Part shown: positions 34,129-45,540 of the stretch, in pieces
How the letters are laid out: each line of letters opens with the position of its first letter
Position numbering within the stretch: the stretch's first letter is position 1
Translations under genes and position numbers: made by a program
The notes under the pieces: model-generated
What the model was told of the DNA's origin: nothing
What the model saw: the letters and a program-made list of their open reading frames with translations, nothing else
Database searches by the model: none
Origin: Roridomyces roridus
Taxonomy: Eukaryota > Basidiomycota > Agaricomycetes > Agaricales > Mycenaceae
DNA: 64,000 nucleotides
Reading direction: 5' to 3'
Assembly (NCBI GenBank): GCA_029378245.1
Contig: JARKIF010000002.1
Coordinates: 1,240,001 to 1,304,000 of the forward strand

Positions 34129-37100
34129 ATGACCGTGACCAGGCAAGTGAGGTACAGCCAGCCGTTAACTTTTGCTCACCAAAATGCCAGTTTTTGGTCC
34201 GACCCCTTGGCTTTTCCTCTCTATGTTGGGGCCGCTTCTGTGGCCATCCTAACATCTCAAAGCCTTCTCAAATCGCGTGCGAGGTTGCACAAATCATCGC
34301 CCGAAGGACCTGAAAATACCTCGGACTCGGAGACGCATAACTAAACGCTATCCGCCCAACAGTGTCCTGCAGCACGTGATGTATTTCAAGCACGTGCAGA
34401 AGTGATGGGTCGCGCGTTCGAGTCAGGCCGGCGGCATATCAGCCAAACTCATGTTCCTTGTCTTCAAACTCCCAGAGGACCAATTTCTAGCAGCCGATGG
34501 ATATATATGTAATTTATCTGGATATTCTCAGAGTTACTTACCTCGCCTTTGGATGCTTTTCAGCCCTGGACTGGACTTGGGTTGTAATAAATTATAATTC
34601 TACACATATGACATGATCAAAGGGGAATGGAGAGGTGCAATATGGTTGACAAGAGGGCCAAAAGGCCACGAAAAAAGTGGAAATGCGCACAACAGATAGC
34701 TCTGGAACAGGTGGGAAAAAGTGCAAAAAGTGGTGGGCCGGGGTCTCGAACCAGGGCCACAAAAATGAAAGGCAATACAAGAAGGCACAATACCAGTAGA
34801 CTAAACAGCTATTACAGGGAGGCAACGCTTCTAGTTGTGTCCGCGCCCCTGAGGCAGACATCACGTGCTGCAGGACACTGTTGGGCGGATAGCGTTTAGT
34901 AGACGCATACCATCGCGGACCACATTGAAAACCATGGTGGCAGGACAATCGTCGCGTTCAAAGCGGCAAGGCTCGTCAGTTGCCTCGTTCTGCTGAGCCT
35001 GTCGCTTGTATCTTTGGTGCTGGAGGAGACGGACGAGCAGGAAGAGACTGCGGATTTTGTGAGCCATCGCACGTCCCGGCAGGTGGCATTGTGCGTAACC
35101 TACGTGAGTGCTCTGTCTCCGACGCGCTGCACGATTATTCACGCGCCAAAAGCTCTATACCACCGTCCTCGCCATCGTATCTTTGGCCAGCAGCGAGCGT
35201 GTGAGCAGGACCGTCGTTCCGCACATTAATACGATTCTGCTCTTCGTCTTCGGTGTCTACTTTTACCGCGATATCCTGCCCTTGGCCACGTACAATCTCC
35301 ATCCAAAAGACCTGTCGGAGGGCCCGATTCTATGGGCGAAGATCAGTGTCCTGTTCATCGCTGGCGTTGCTATCCCTCTCCTCGTGCCGCGCAAATATAC
35401 GCCCCTGGATCCCAAGGTAGTCTCCGCGTCTGCAGAAGGCATAAGTCTAACAATGCCCAGAACCCCATGCCCGAGCCCAATCCCGAGCAGACTGCGTCCA
35501 TTCTTTCCTTGGTGCTCTACTTTTTCTTGGACAAGATCGTCTTCCTTGCCTACAGGATTCCCCACCTCAAGCTCGATCAGTTACCGCCCCTGGCCGACTA
35601 TGATTACGCGCAATACCTCAAGACGACATCCTTCCGCTACTTGGATGCCTTTGCGGGCAAGAAACGCCACGTCTTCTTTGGCATCATTTGGGTCTACCGC
35701 TGGCGTATACTTGTCATGGCGCTCATGTGCACCATCATGGCATTGGCTCCATTCCTGTCTCCCATAGGCCTCAACCGCCTGCTCAGGTACGTAAACCGCG
35801 ATCTGCGTACTTCAGAAATTTCTGATGAGTCTTCAGCTACCTCGAAAATCCGGACGAGGAGCAGACCGTGAAACCGTGGTTCTGGTGTCTGTTTCTGCTC
35901 ATAGGGCCCCTGATACATTCTCTCTCCTTCCAGTGGTACATATTTGTCTCGGTATGAAATCGGCTATCTCGCCTGCAATGGAACTGAACTACCAGCAGAC
36001 CCATATGATGGTTAATACCACGGCCATCATTACCCAACTCGTATTCGAGCATGCCCTCCGCATACGTGTCAAAGCAGAGACTGGAAATAAAGCCAAGGAT
36101 GCTGAAGATCCCGCCAAGAAGGGGAAGACGGCCAACTTGCAGGGCAAGATGACTAATTTGGTAACTACCCATTCGGCGGTCCGTTCGTTTACTAAACTAA
36201 CCTAACTTAGGTTACTACCGATTTGTCGGTCCGTTCGTTTTTTTTCCGTCTCGTCGTGGTATTGCTGACCTCATCCCAGACCATCAACGAGGCGCGAAAC
36301 ATACTGTTTCTCGTGATCCTGGTTCCGGTTCAAATTGTGGCCGCCATCGTGTTTCTTTATCAAATTCTTAGCTGGAGCGCATTTGTCGGCATGGGGTACG
36401 TTTTCCATTATACACGGGAGGTCGCAACCGAACTCGCCGCGACAGAGTGATGGTGGCCCTCTTCCCTTTGCCGGGTTATGTCGCAAAGTTGCAACAAGGT
36501 CAGCAAACATATTTGTGCAGAGTTTCATGAAGCTGAAGACATGTTAGCTTTCCAGAAAAAGACCATGGAAAAGACTGATGCCAGAGTGCAGACCGTCACC
36601 GAAAGTAAGTTCATTTTCCAGTCGCTACGAGCATCACCTTATTTGCCGCTAGCGATAAATGTACTCCGTATGGTCAAGTATGTATTCCGAGCATTCTACA
36701 CGAACTGTGACCAATTTCGCTATCAGAATGTTCGGATGGGAGAAGCGGATGGATGAGAGGATTGCCGACAAACGGGAGGATGAGCTGACTTGGATCTGGA
36801 GGCGCAAGTTGCTTCAGCTTGCGAACAATACGATCAAGTATGTTGATCGTATCTTGGCGCTTTTTTGACTGATTCCGGTGCAAACAGTGGTGTGATCCCA
36901 GTGCTTACCATGTTGGCTACATTTGGCAAGCTGTCCTCGTTTCCGTTTTGTTCTGTTCTAACATGTTGTCGGTTCATAGCCACCTAGTGCGTTACTTTCA
37001 TCTCCGTGCTGATGCATGAAACCCATCTTTACTGTGTAGCGTGAGCGTGGCCTCCATGTTTATCCCACCGCTGACACTCATTACAGACCCTCATCGCAAA

Positions 37101-40100
37101 ACAAGATCTGTCGGCTGCAAAGGTGTTTTCCTCCATGGCGGTCTTTGACATGCTTAGGAATCAGCTCTGGTTTACCTTCTATTGTATTCGCACTTCCGTG
37201 AGTCCCTTCCAATTCCCATTGGTTCCTTTGAACTCCTTTTCGTGCAGGTAAACGGCAAAGTATCCTTGGATCGATTGGAAGAATTCTTGCAAACGGTAAG
37301 CTGGTCGGTGAAGAGTTAATGCAGCCAATTGAGCTCTTTCCAGACCGAGCTCTTGGACTCGTTCACCACCAAGAATACACCAGAATTCCTTGTTGCCGAC
37401 GAGCCAACTTCGGATGTTATTGGTTTCCGGGATGCCACTTTCGCATGGTCTAACGACGAGGCTGATGGAACTCTGACACCCTCGAGTCGCCGATTCCTCC
37501 TCAAGATCGAGGGCGAATTGTTCTTCAAGCCAGATTGTGTCAATCTCGTTGTCGGCCCCACAGGATCGGTGAGTAGAAACCTGACCTAGTAATCCGTCTC
37601 TGAAGTGCATAGGGCAAAACGTCGCTTCTGATGGCTCTTCTCGGTATGCCTTTTGGGCAATTCGTTCTTCTCACACACTCATCAGATTCACAGGCGAGAT
37701 GCACTTTGTGCGGTCTTCGCCGAGCTCGTGGTATAACTTGCCTCGGGGAGAAGGCGTTGCCTACGCCGCGCAGGAGAGTTGGGTTCAGAACGATACGATC
37801 CGGAACAATATCATCTTCACCTCGCCCGTGAACGAGGAAAGGTACAAGAAAGTATTGTATCAATGCGCCTTGGAACGTGATTTGGTGTGTGCAAATCTCA
37901 AAAGCAGTACACAACGGAAGCTGACGGCTACTCTAGGAATTGTTTGATGCTGGGGATCAAACTGAAGTCGGCGAAAAGGTTGGATTCACAACATGACCGA
38001 CTGGCTTATATTTTGACAATTTGTCCAGGGTCTGACGTTGTCCGGTGGTCAAAAAGGTGAGATGCAAGTCCTCAACCAGAATGGGTCATTTACATGTCTT
38101 TGACAGCGCGTGTTACGCTGGCCCGAGCGATCTACTCGAATGCTAAAATCATCCTGCTCGACGACATCCTCGCTGCTTTGGATGTCCATACTGCCAAGTG
38201 GATTGTCGAGTACGTGCGCCCCCTTTTCTCGAGGGTGCTTTCTGACCCAAGATTGCAGCAAATGCCTCCGAGGGGACCTCATTCAAGGCCGAACTGTGGT
38301 CCTGGTGACGCACAACGTCGTTCTGGCCACCGAGACCGCCAAATTCGTCGTATCTCTGTCAAACGATGGCCGTATTCTCAGTCAGGGGCCATCTCCGATG
38401 CCATCGCTAGGGACGAAAACCTGGCCAAGGAAGTGCAAAAAGATCAAGAGATTCTCGAGAATGCGGAGAAAGAGGTCGATTCACAACCTGTAGAGGAAAC
38501 GAAGAAGGCGGGTGCCGGAAAGCTTATCCTTGCTGAAGAGATAGCGATCGGGCGCGTTAGCTGGAGTGCGCTCAACCTTTTTTTCACCGGAATGGGCGGG
38601 TCGTACACCCCACTCTTCTTCTCTGTCTTGATGGGCTTCTTCCTGGTGTCGGAGGCCTTCATCACACTCCAAACTTGGTATCTGGGATTCTGGGCGAGGT
38701 ATTCATTTCGAATTCTTGTTCTGCCGCTCTCTGACTGCCGCTTTGCAGCCATTACGGACAGGGTGTCGCGGTTCCGGCGTTGAAGTGCGTGATTATTGAA
38801 AGTCTGATGTGAATGCAACTGACCTTCCCTTTCCTTCCCTTTCCAGATACCTTGGGGGATTCTGTGCGTTTTTTTGGGGGGGCGCTAACCATTCGATGCA
38901 CTGACCTTTTCCCAGCGATTCTCCTGTTCGGCGGAATACTCCTTGCCGCAGGTCACTTCCTCTTCTTCACTCTCGGATCTTTCAGAGCCTCGCGAACGAT
39001 TCACAAACAGCTTGTGGAATCTGTCTTGGGTACGACACTTAGGTAACCTTCTTTCTGTTGTATGCCTTTCCACACCTGACCAATTGGGCATAGGTGGCTC
39101 GACGTTACTCCTGCATCCCGCATCATTACTAGGTCAACTCAAGATATCTCGGCAATCGACGGGGGTGTTCCTGACGCGCTCCAGGCATTGCTAGGTGATG
39201 ACTCTCTTCTCTGACCGCATCTATATCTGAATGAATGAAATACTAGAAATAACTGTCGCTGTGCTCACAAAGTTCTTTGCTGTCGTGCTCTTTGCTCCGA
39301 TCAGCTTCTTTGGCGGTGTTCTAGTAGGACTCATCGGGGGCATGTGTGGTCGGATCTACCTTGGTTTGTTTATCCTGCACCTGCTTCCCCTCTTGCTAAT
39401 CGGCACATAGCATCTCAACTCTCTGTGAAACGAGAAATGAGTAACGCCAAGGCCCCGGTGCTTGCCCAGTTCGTCAGTCATACCACCTACAGAATTGAGC
39501 TGACCGGCATCTAGCTTCGGCGCAACAATGGCTGGACTTGGTGAGTATGGCCCAGTCCCTCGTGAATCACTATTTACCTCTCGATAGTTTCGGTACGCGC
39601 GTATGGTGCTCAAGACGCCTTGATCCAGACTTCCATGAATCGCATCGATCAACTTTCCCGTGCTACACGCATCTTTTCCAACCTCAATCGGTGGATCACC
39701 GTCCGGTCGGGTATGTGGCTGCTCATCATTCATTCGACCCAAGCCAACTTGCCGCTCACAGACGTCCTTGGTGGACTTTTTGCATCGACAACGGCAATCT
39801 ATGTGGTTTACTTTCAACATCAGCGTCCATTCAACGTCGGATTTATTTTGGTCATGGTTCGTGAAAAGGCCGCTCATTGGCCTACTACTAATGCTTCTTT
39901 CTAGGCCCTTGGTTTCGCGGAAATGATTCTATATTGGGTCCGAGTGTACAATATGTTTGAGATTCAGGGCAACAGGTGCGTGGCTTCCAGATGCGTTGAT
40001 CTCACTGAATGCATTCACAGCTTGGAACGTCTTGTCCAGTATACTACCATCGAGCAGGAACCCAAGCCGACTAAAGCTGGGGTCCCGCCTGCCTACTGGC

Positions 40101-41066
40101 CTTCCAGTGGCAGCCTTAGTGTCGATAATCTCTCGGCTCGGTATTCCCCCGATGGACCCAAAGTGTTGGAGGATGTTTCTTTCAATATCAAGAGTGGTGA
40201 GCGGGTTGGTGTTGTGGGACGGACGGGATCGGGCAAGGTGCGTCTTTTGGGGTTCTGTGTTTTCACTCTCCTGACCCTTTCTCAGAGTTCTTTGACTTTG
40301 TCTCTATTGAGATGCATCTTCACCGATGGGGAGGTGTATTACGACAACATCCCCACGTCGACGCTCAACCTCGATGCCCTGCGCTCCAGTATCACTATCA
40401 TCCCCCAAGTCGTAAGCACGCCGTCTTGGATTCACTCCATCTGGTTGACTCGATTTACAGCCCGAGTTGCTCGTGGGGACTCTCCGCTCAAACTTGGATC
40501 CGTTCGAGCAGGTTGATGATGCGACGCTGAACGACGCTTTGCGCGCTGCGGGGCTTTCGGCGCTCCAGGACGAGATGGAGGAAGGAAGGCTTACGTTGGA
40601 CAGTGAGATTTCAGCTGGAGGAGGGAATCTTTCTGTTGGGCAAAGGCAGATTATCGCTTTGGGTGAGCGCTCATGTCCATCTTTTCAGTATTTGTGGACT
40701 AACGGGAAGCAGCCCGGGCGATCGTCCGGGGCAGCAAGCTTATGATCTTGGACGAGGCGACGTCGGCCATTGATTACAAGACGGATGCGGTGATTCAAAA
40801 GTCTCTGCGCGAGCTGTCGAGTGATACGACGCTGTTCACTGTGGCGCATCGATTGCAGACGATTATGGATGCGGATAAAATTGTGAGTTTCCGACTTGTC
40901 TCTTGGGATTGTTGTTGATTGGGTGGTGTAGATGGTCCTGGATGCGGGTCGTGTGGTCGAGTTTGATACACCAAAGACGCTGCTTCAGAATAAGGATGGT
41001 TTATTGCATGCGCTGGTGGAAGAGTCTGGGGACAAGGAAGTGCTCTACAAGATGGCGCAGGCGTGA
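34129..41066 (+). CDS. ABCC (MRP-type) multidrug-resistance transporter, first exon split by an inserted element
   Basis: Full-length ABCC exporter (two membrane domains, two ATP-binding domains), predicted plasma- or vacuolar-membrane conjugate/drug pump. The likely N terminus MTVTRQVRYSQPLTF...SDPLAFPLYVGAASVAIL is cut at 34340 by a 561-bp TIR element and resumes at 34901 (TIADHIENHGGR...LVSCLVLLSLSL). Later exons: TM regions, VNTTAIITQLVFEHALRIRV, NBD1 Walker A GPTGS|GKTSLL (intron between), signature LTLSGGQKARV, Walker B IILLDD (Asp where NBD2 has Glu, usual for ABCC NBD1); NBD2 Walker A GRTGSGK|SSLTL, signature GNLSVGQRQ, Walker B LMILDEATSAID. More than 25 introns, including a 7-nt and a 1-nt micro-exon (36980-36986, 37040). 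One base seems missing in the G run at 38385-38388, since homology continues in the other frame (SDAIARDENL). As read, the allele is probably not functional. Confidence 0.92.
34340..34900. mobile_element. 561-bp non-autonomous TIR element (MULE-like MITE)
   Basis: Perfect 43-bp terminal inverted repeats at 34340-34382 and 34858-34900 (outer end ACTAAACGCTATCCGCCCAA) flanked by a perfect 9-bp target-site duplication AGACGCATA at 34331-34339 and 34901-34909. No transposase is encoded; the internal minus-strand frame (34592-34948) is not recognisable. A 9-bp duplication with long TIRs fits Mutator-like elements best. Deleting the element plus one duplication restores an uninterrupted ABC-transporter frame. 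A tRNA B-box-like GGTTCGAGACC followed by T5 is present inside on the minus strand. Confidence 0.9.
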
Positions 41067-41122
41067 ATGGACTTGAAATTTCAAAGATACACTTTGTTTA
41101 CGTAATTTATCCCGTGCGGTCA

Positions 41123-41925
41123 ATGTCTCTTCTCTTCACGATTTTCGTGCTGGTCTTTCTTACCCAGTTAATCTCGTGGATTGGGCAGGCTGCCCTGCTC
41201 GAGTTGGTGTGTTGTTTCGCTCTCGTCGGCGGTCTTTTCATTCGTTCAGGTGTATGGGCTGTATCTGCGCGTGTTCCATACTGCCACGGAGGCCAAGCAG
41301 CGCAAACTCAAGGCGGACCTGCTGACGCTCAAGGCAGAGCTGTTGCGCACCAGCGCGCAGGATCAGTTTGCCAAGTGGGCAAAGTTGCGGAGGAATGTGG
41401 ACAAGGGACTCGCAGAGTTGGAGAAATTCAGTGCGTGTCGCGTCATCACTAGTGCAATTCATCCTGACACGTTCCTTGCAGACGGCGAGATTGCCACGCG
41501 TCGGACGGCGTTTTCGATGCAGTTCAAGACGGCAGTGTGGGTGCTGACGACTGGGTTGCAGTTTGGGATTGGGTGGTGGTATCGTAAAGAGGCTGTCTTC
41601 TGGCTACCGCCGGGATGGTTTGGTCCGCTTGGATGGTGGCTGGCTCTTCCGTTTGCTCCAGCGGGTATGCATGTTCCGTTCCGTTCTTGGTTCCGGGTTT
41701 TCTCACTTGACATTTGTGTAGGGTCTGTGAGTGTTGGAGTGTGGCAGATGGCGTGTAAGCGGGTGCTGGTTGTCGGGGAGCGTGTGGTCAAGGAGTTGAG
41801 TTCCGGTGCGCAACTCCGCGTCATTCCGTCGGGACAATATTGACTTATGATTATTATTTGCAGCTCGGGTGGCCGAAACCGAGAGCAGAAAGGAGAAGGA
41901 GCCGGTAGCAGAGCCTGTGGACTGA
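41123..41925 (+). CDS. GET1: GET1/WRB-like tail-anchored protein insertion receptor
   Basis: ER membrane receptor subunit of the GET pathway, which receives tail-anchored proteins from the GET3 ATPase. Start [20 protein letters not shown] is the first membrane helix in the ER; the cytosolic coiled coil follows an intron ([24 protein letters not shown], then [20 protein letters not shown], the family signature FAKWAKLxR). After intron 2 come the second and third membrane segments ([58 protein letters not shown]) and a short charged tail [14 protein letters not shown]. About 210 aa over five exons, intact, 57 nt downstream of the ABC transporter stop on the same strand. Confidence 0.9.
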
Positions 41926-42150
41926 GGGATAGATTCACATGGGACGTGGGTACGCTCTATCGACGGTTTATTTTTTCAAGCTCTGTCTTGGACTAAATGG
42001 AGTGTTCTGGTGACCCGTTGGCTTCTAAAAATCTCCATTTTCTGGACGGAATGGGCGTCCATTTCAACGCGGTTCTCCGTACACTGATTTCACCATTCAT
42101 GTGATTACCCAATCCCAAAAAGGAAATACTCCTGAGTATGACGCTTCGCG

Positions 42151-42157
42151 TATAAAT
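42151..42157 (+). promoter_or_regulatory. TATA box of malate synthase
   Basis: TATAAAT located 52 nt before the malate synthase ATG at 42209, in otherwise gene-free sequence. Confidence 0.5.
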
Positions 42158-42208
42158 TCCGACGGAGGACCGTGCACTCAATTCCCTCACTTTCTTCTCT
42201 CTACTACA

Positions 42209-43931
42209 ATGGTCAAAGGCGTGCAGATCCACTCGCCAGTCGCCCCCAAAGCCCAGTCTGAAATCTTCACCGAGGGCGCCCTCACCTTCCTCGCCGCGCT
42301 CCACCGGACCTTCGAGTCGACACGCAAGAAGCTGCTCGATGCTCGCGACGACGCCCAACGCAAGTACGACTCGGGCGTTGCCCTCGACTTTGCACCCGAG
42401 ACGGCTCATATCCGTGCCGAATCGTCCTGGCATTGCGCCCCACCCGCTCCTGGACTGGAGGACCGTCGCATCGAGATTACCGGCCCCACCGACCGCAAGA
42501 TGGTCATCAACGCGTTGAATAGTGGAGCAAAGACGTTCATGGCGGATTTTGAAGGTGCGTCTGTCTTGGCGAGTCGCTGGACCCCCGCTTATCAGTGTGG
42601 ACACACAGACTCGAGTGCGCCCACATTCGCCAACATGCTCAACGGTCAGGTCAACCTACGCGATGCTATTCGTCGCGAGATCGACTTTGAGTCGAATGGC
42701 AAGGCGTACAAGCTCAGCGAGAAGCCCGCCGTCCTTATCGTTCGTCCCCGTGGCTGGCATCTCGACGAACCGCGTATCACCATTGACAATGCGCCCATGT
42801 CCGGCTCCCTCTTCGACTTTGCCCTCTACTTTTACCACAACGCCAGCGAGCTCGTCAAACGCGGTTCTGGACCGTATTTCTACCTGCCCAAGATGGAGCA
42901 CTATCTCGAGGCGCGTCTTTGGAACGATGTCTTCCTCTTCTCCCAGTCCTACATTGGCATCCCCCACAACACCATCCGCGCCACTGTTCTCATCGAGACC
43001 CTCCCTGCCGCGTTCCACATGGAGGAAATCTTGTTCGAGCTGCGCAACCACTCGTCCGGGCTCAATTGCGGTCGTTGGGACTACATCTTCAGCTTTATCA
43101 AGAAGCGCCGTGCGGACAAGGGTGCCGTGCTGCCTGACCGTAAGGACGTTACGATGACTGTTGGGTTCATGGACGCGTATGTTCGGTTGTTGATCCAGAC
43201 TTGCCACAAGTACGTGTTTTGTTATACGATTTGCGTGTGCCTAAATTTGTCTCAGGCGCAAAGTGGCTGCAATGGGCGGCATGTCTGCCCAGATTCCGAT
43301 CAAGGACGACCCCAAGGCCAACGAGATCGCGATGGAGAAGGTTCGCGCTGACAAGTTGCGTGAAGTCCGCGCTGGCCACGACGGGACGTGGATTGCACAC
43401 CCTCTTATCGAGCCTATCGCGCGTGGCATCTTTGATGCCAACATGCTTGGCCCAAATCAGTACCACGTCCGACGTGAGGAGGTCCGAGTTGCCGCGGCGG
43501 ACCTGCTCAACACCGCCGTACCGGGCCAGATTACCGAGGCAGGGGTGCGCGAGAATGTGTCGACGGCCCTCGCTTACACTGCAGCGTGGATCGGCGGTAA
43601 CGGCTGCATCCCGCTCAACTACCTCATGGAGGATGCTGCAACGGCAGAGATTACGCGTGTGCAGCTTTGGCAGTGGGTTCACTACGGATCGCGGATGGAT
43701 ACTGGAGAGCCAGTTACCGTCGAGTTTGTGGATAGTTTGATCAAGGAGCTTGCGCCTGGAGTGCGGAAACTCGCGCCTGGGGTCAAGGAGGCGGATTTGA
43801 ATGTTGCGGTCGAGTACTTGAAGGGTCAGATTCGCAAACCTTGGGCGAGCGAGTTCTTGACGAGCGATTTGATGCCCTACCTGGCGATCAAGGATGGGGT
43901 GCCGGCGAAGATGCAGAAGGCGGCGCTTTGA
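42209..43931 (+). CDS. MLS1: Malate synthase (glyoxylate cycle)
   Basis: Condenses glyoxylate with acetyl-CoA to malate, letting the fungus grow on C2 compounds and fatty acids. Exons 42209-42554, 42609-43209 and 43256-43931 encode 540 aa. Family motifs: [40 protein letters not shown] (split by intron 1), [13 protein letters not shown] with the catalytic Arg region, [48 protein letters not shown], and near the end [18 protein letters not shown]. The protein ends MQKAAL and lacks the SKL-type peroxisomal signal usual for fungal malate synthases. Intact frame. Confidence 0.96.
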
Positions 43932-44438
43932 GGAGTTTCTCGGTTTCACGGACAGGATATGTACCATAGACACTGTAATCTTTTTTTTTTTGAAACCTGC
44001 CTAATTTGGAAGTGGGTGTAGTGGCTCGGAAGCAAATGTACGGATCAAGTCCGACGCCCGACGTTCGCGTTCGGTCCTAAGCGAACTACCTCCACGTTTT
44101 GGCAGTAATCGTGGCCACTCACAAGCATCTACCATGGATCTACCATGTTGTACCTCAAGAACCCTTGCAATTCAATTGGGTGCTTGGTGATTATTCATAT
44201 GCCAGATCGGGCTCACCAATTCCGTGCATCTCCGTCTCGGCGCAGACTCGGCGGAAGTGGTCTAGATCTACGTTCACTTGTCAGCACCCCTCGTAGCCTC
44301 GGACAACGGAGGAGGAGTGGCGGATTAATGATAAAGGGGCGGTAGGTGCGCGGGCTTATAAGGAAGCAGGGATGACCAGGAGCAGCATCATCTCCTCATC
44401 CACTTCTCCACTTCTCTTCTCTTCTCAACACCGAAAAC
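43932..44438 (+). promoter_or_regulatory. ADH3 upstream region with GCTTATAAGG box
   Basis: 507 nt with no supported gene. GCTTATAAGG at 44354-44363, about 75 nt before the ADH3 ATG, matches the ADH2 box exactly. A CT-rich run leads up to the start codon. Confidence 0.5.
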
Positions 44439-45540
44439 ATGTCTAGCATCGACTTCACGGTTTACAAGGGCGGCCCTCACGGGATCGTCGAGGCTACTAC
44501 CCACGCCGAAGCGCCCAAGGGCAACCAGGTCCTCATCAAGATCACCCACTCTGGTATTTGTGGTACCGATGAGCACTACAAGGGCGCCGACATGGTTCTC
44601 GGACACGAGGGTGTTGGTGTCATTGCTCAGATTGGCGAGCAGGTGACGGACTTCAAGGTCGGCGACGTTGTCGGGTGGGGATACACCCACAAGACCTGTG
44701 GGACCTGTGAGGAGTGCTTGGTCGGTCAGTGACGCGATTTCACTATTTTTGACGCGTTTCTAACGAGATTCATACAGGCCACGACCAGTACTGCGAGAAC
44801 CGTGAGCTGTATGGGATGCACAACTTCCACCAGGGATCGTTCGGCTCGCACGCCATCTGGGACGCGTCGTTTGTCTTCCACGTACCCGAAGGCATCACCC
44901 CTGAAAACGCCGCTCCCCTCATGTGTGGTGGTGCTACCGTCTTCAACGTGATCGAGACCTACAACATCCGCCCCACTGACCGCGTCGGTGTTGTCGGTGT
45001 CGGTGGTCTCGGCCACTTGGCGATCCAGTTCCTGGCCAAGATGGGTTCCACCGTCGTCGTCTTCTCTGGCACCGACGCCAAGCGCGCTGAGGCTCTGCGT
45101 CTCGGTGCCAGCGAGTTCTACGCCACGGCCGATGCCAAGGAACTCAACATTGGCAAGCCGCTCGACCACCTGATCGTCACCACCAACTTCAAGGCTAACT
45201 GGCCCCTGTGAGTTTCCTCGACTGTACCTTTCAAACACGTGCTGACATCCAATGCAGGCTCACCAGCCTCGTCCGCCCCTGCGGCTCCATCTACCCCCTC
45301 ACCGTCGAATTCGGCACCATCGACATCCCCGCTTTCCCCGTCGTCACCCGCGGTGTCACGATCCAGGGCTCTTGCGTCGCTGCCCGCTCCGTGCACAACC
45401 GCATGCTCGCATTTGCCGCCAAGCACCAGATCAAACCCATCATCGAGACGTTCCCTCTGACCAAGGATGGTGTCGTAGCGGGCATGCAGAAGCTGCGCGA
45501 CGGCAAGATGAGGTACCGTGGAGTGCTTGTTGCTGCTTGA
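44439..45540 (+). CDS. NADP-type zinc alcohol dehydrogenase, ADH3
   Basis: 332 aa in three exons (44439-44724, 44778-45207, 45258-45540), very close to ADH2. MSSIDFTVYKGGPHGIVEATTH start; HSGICGTDEHYKGADMVLGHEG catalytic zinc site; TCGTCEECLVG plus HDQYCENRELYG structural zinc cluster; VGVGGLGHLAIQFLAKMG cofactor loop; KMRYRGVLVAA end. It lies in the opposite orientation to ADH2, 13 kb away, with the ABC transporter, GET1 and malate synthase between. Intact, and expected to share the aldehyde/alcohol reactions of the CAD-like subfamily. Confidence 0.93.

Noticed and set aside
34720..34830. Functional tRNA gene inside the TIR element
   Set aside because: The T-arm and acceptor stems do not pair; only box-like motifs are present.
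34340..34900. Element as an introner (spliced insertion)
   Set aside because: No canonical GT donor and AG acceptor pair at the ends restores the exon exactly; kept as a possibility only for unusual splicing.
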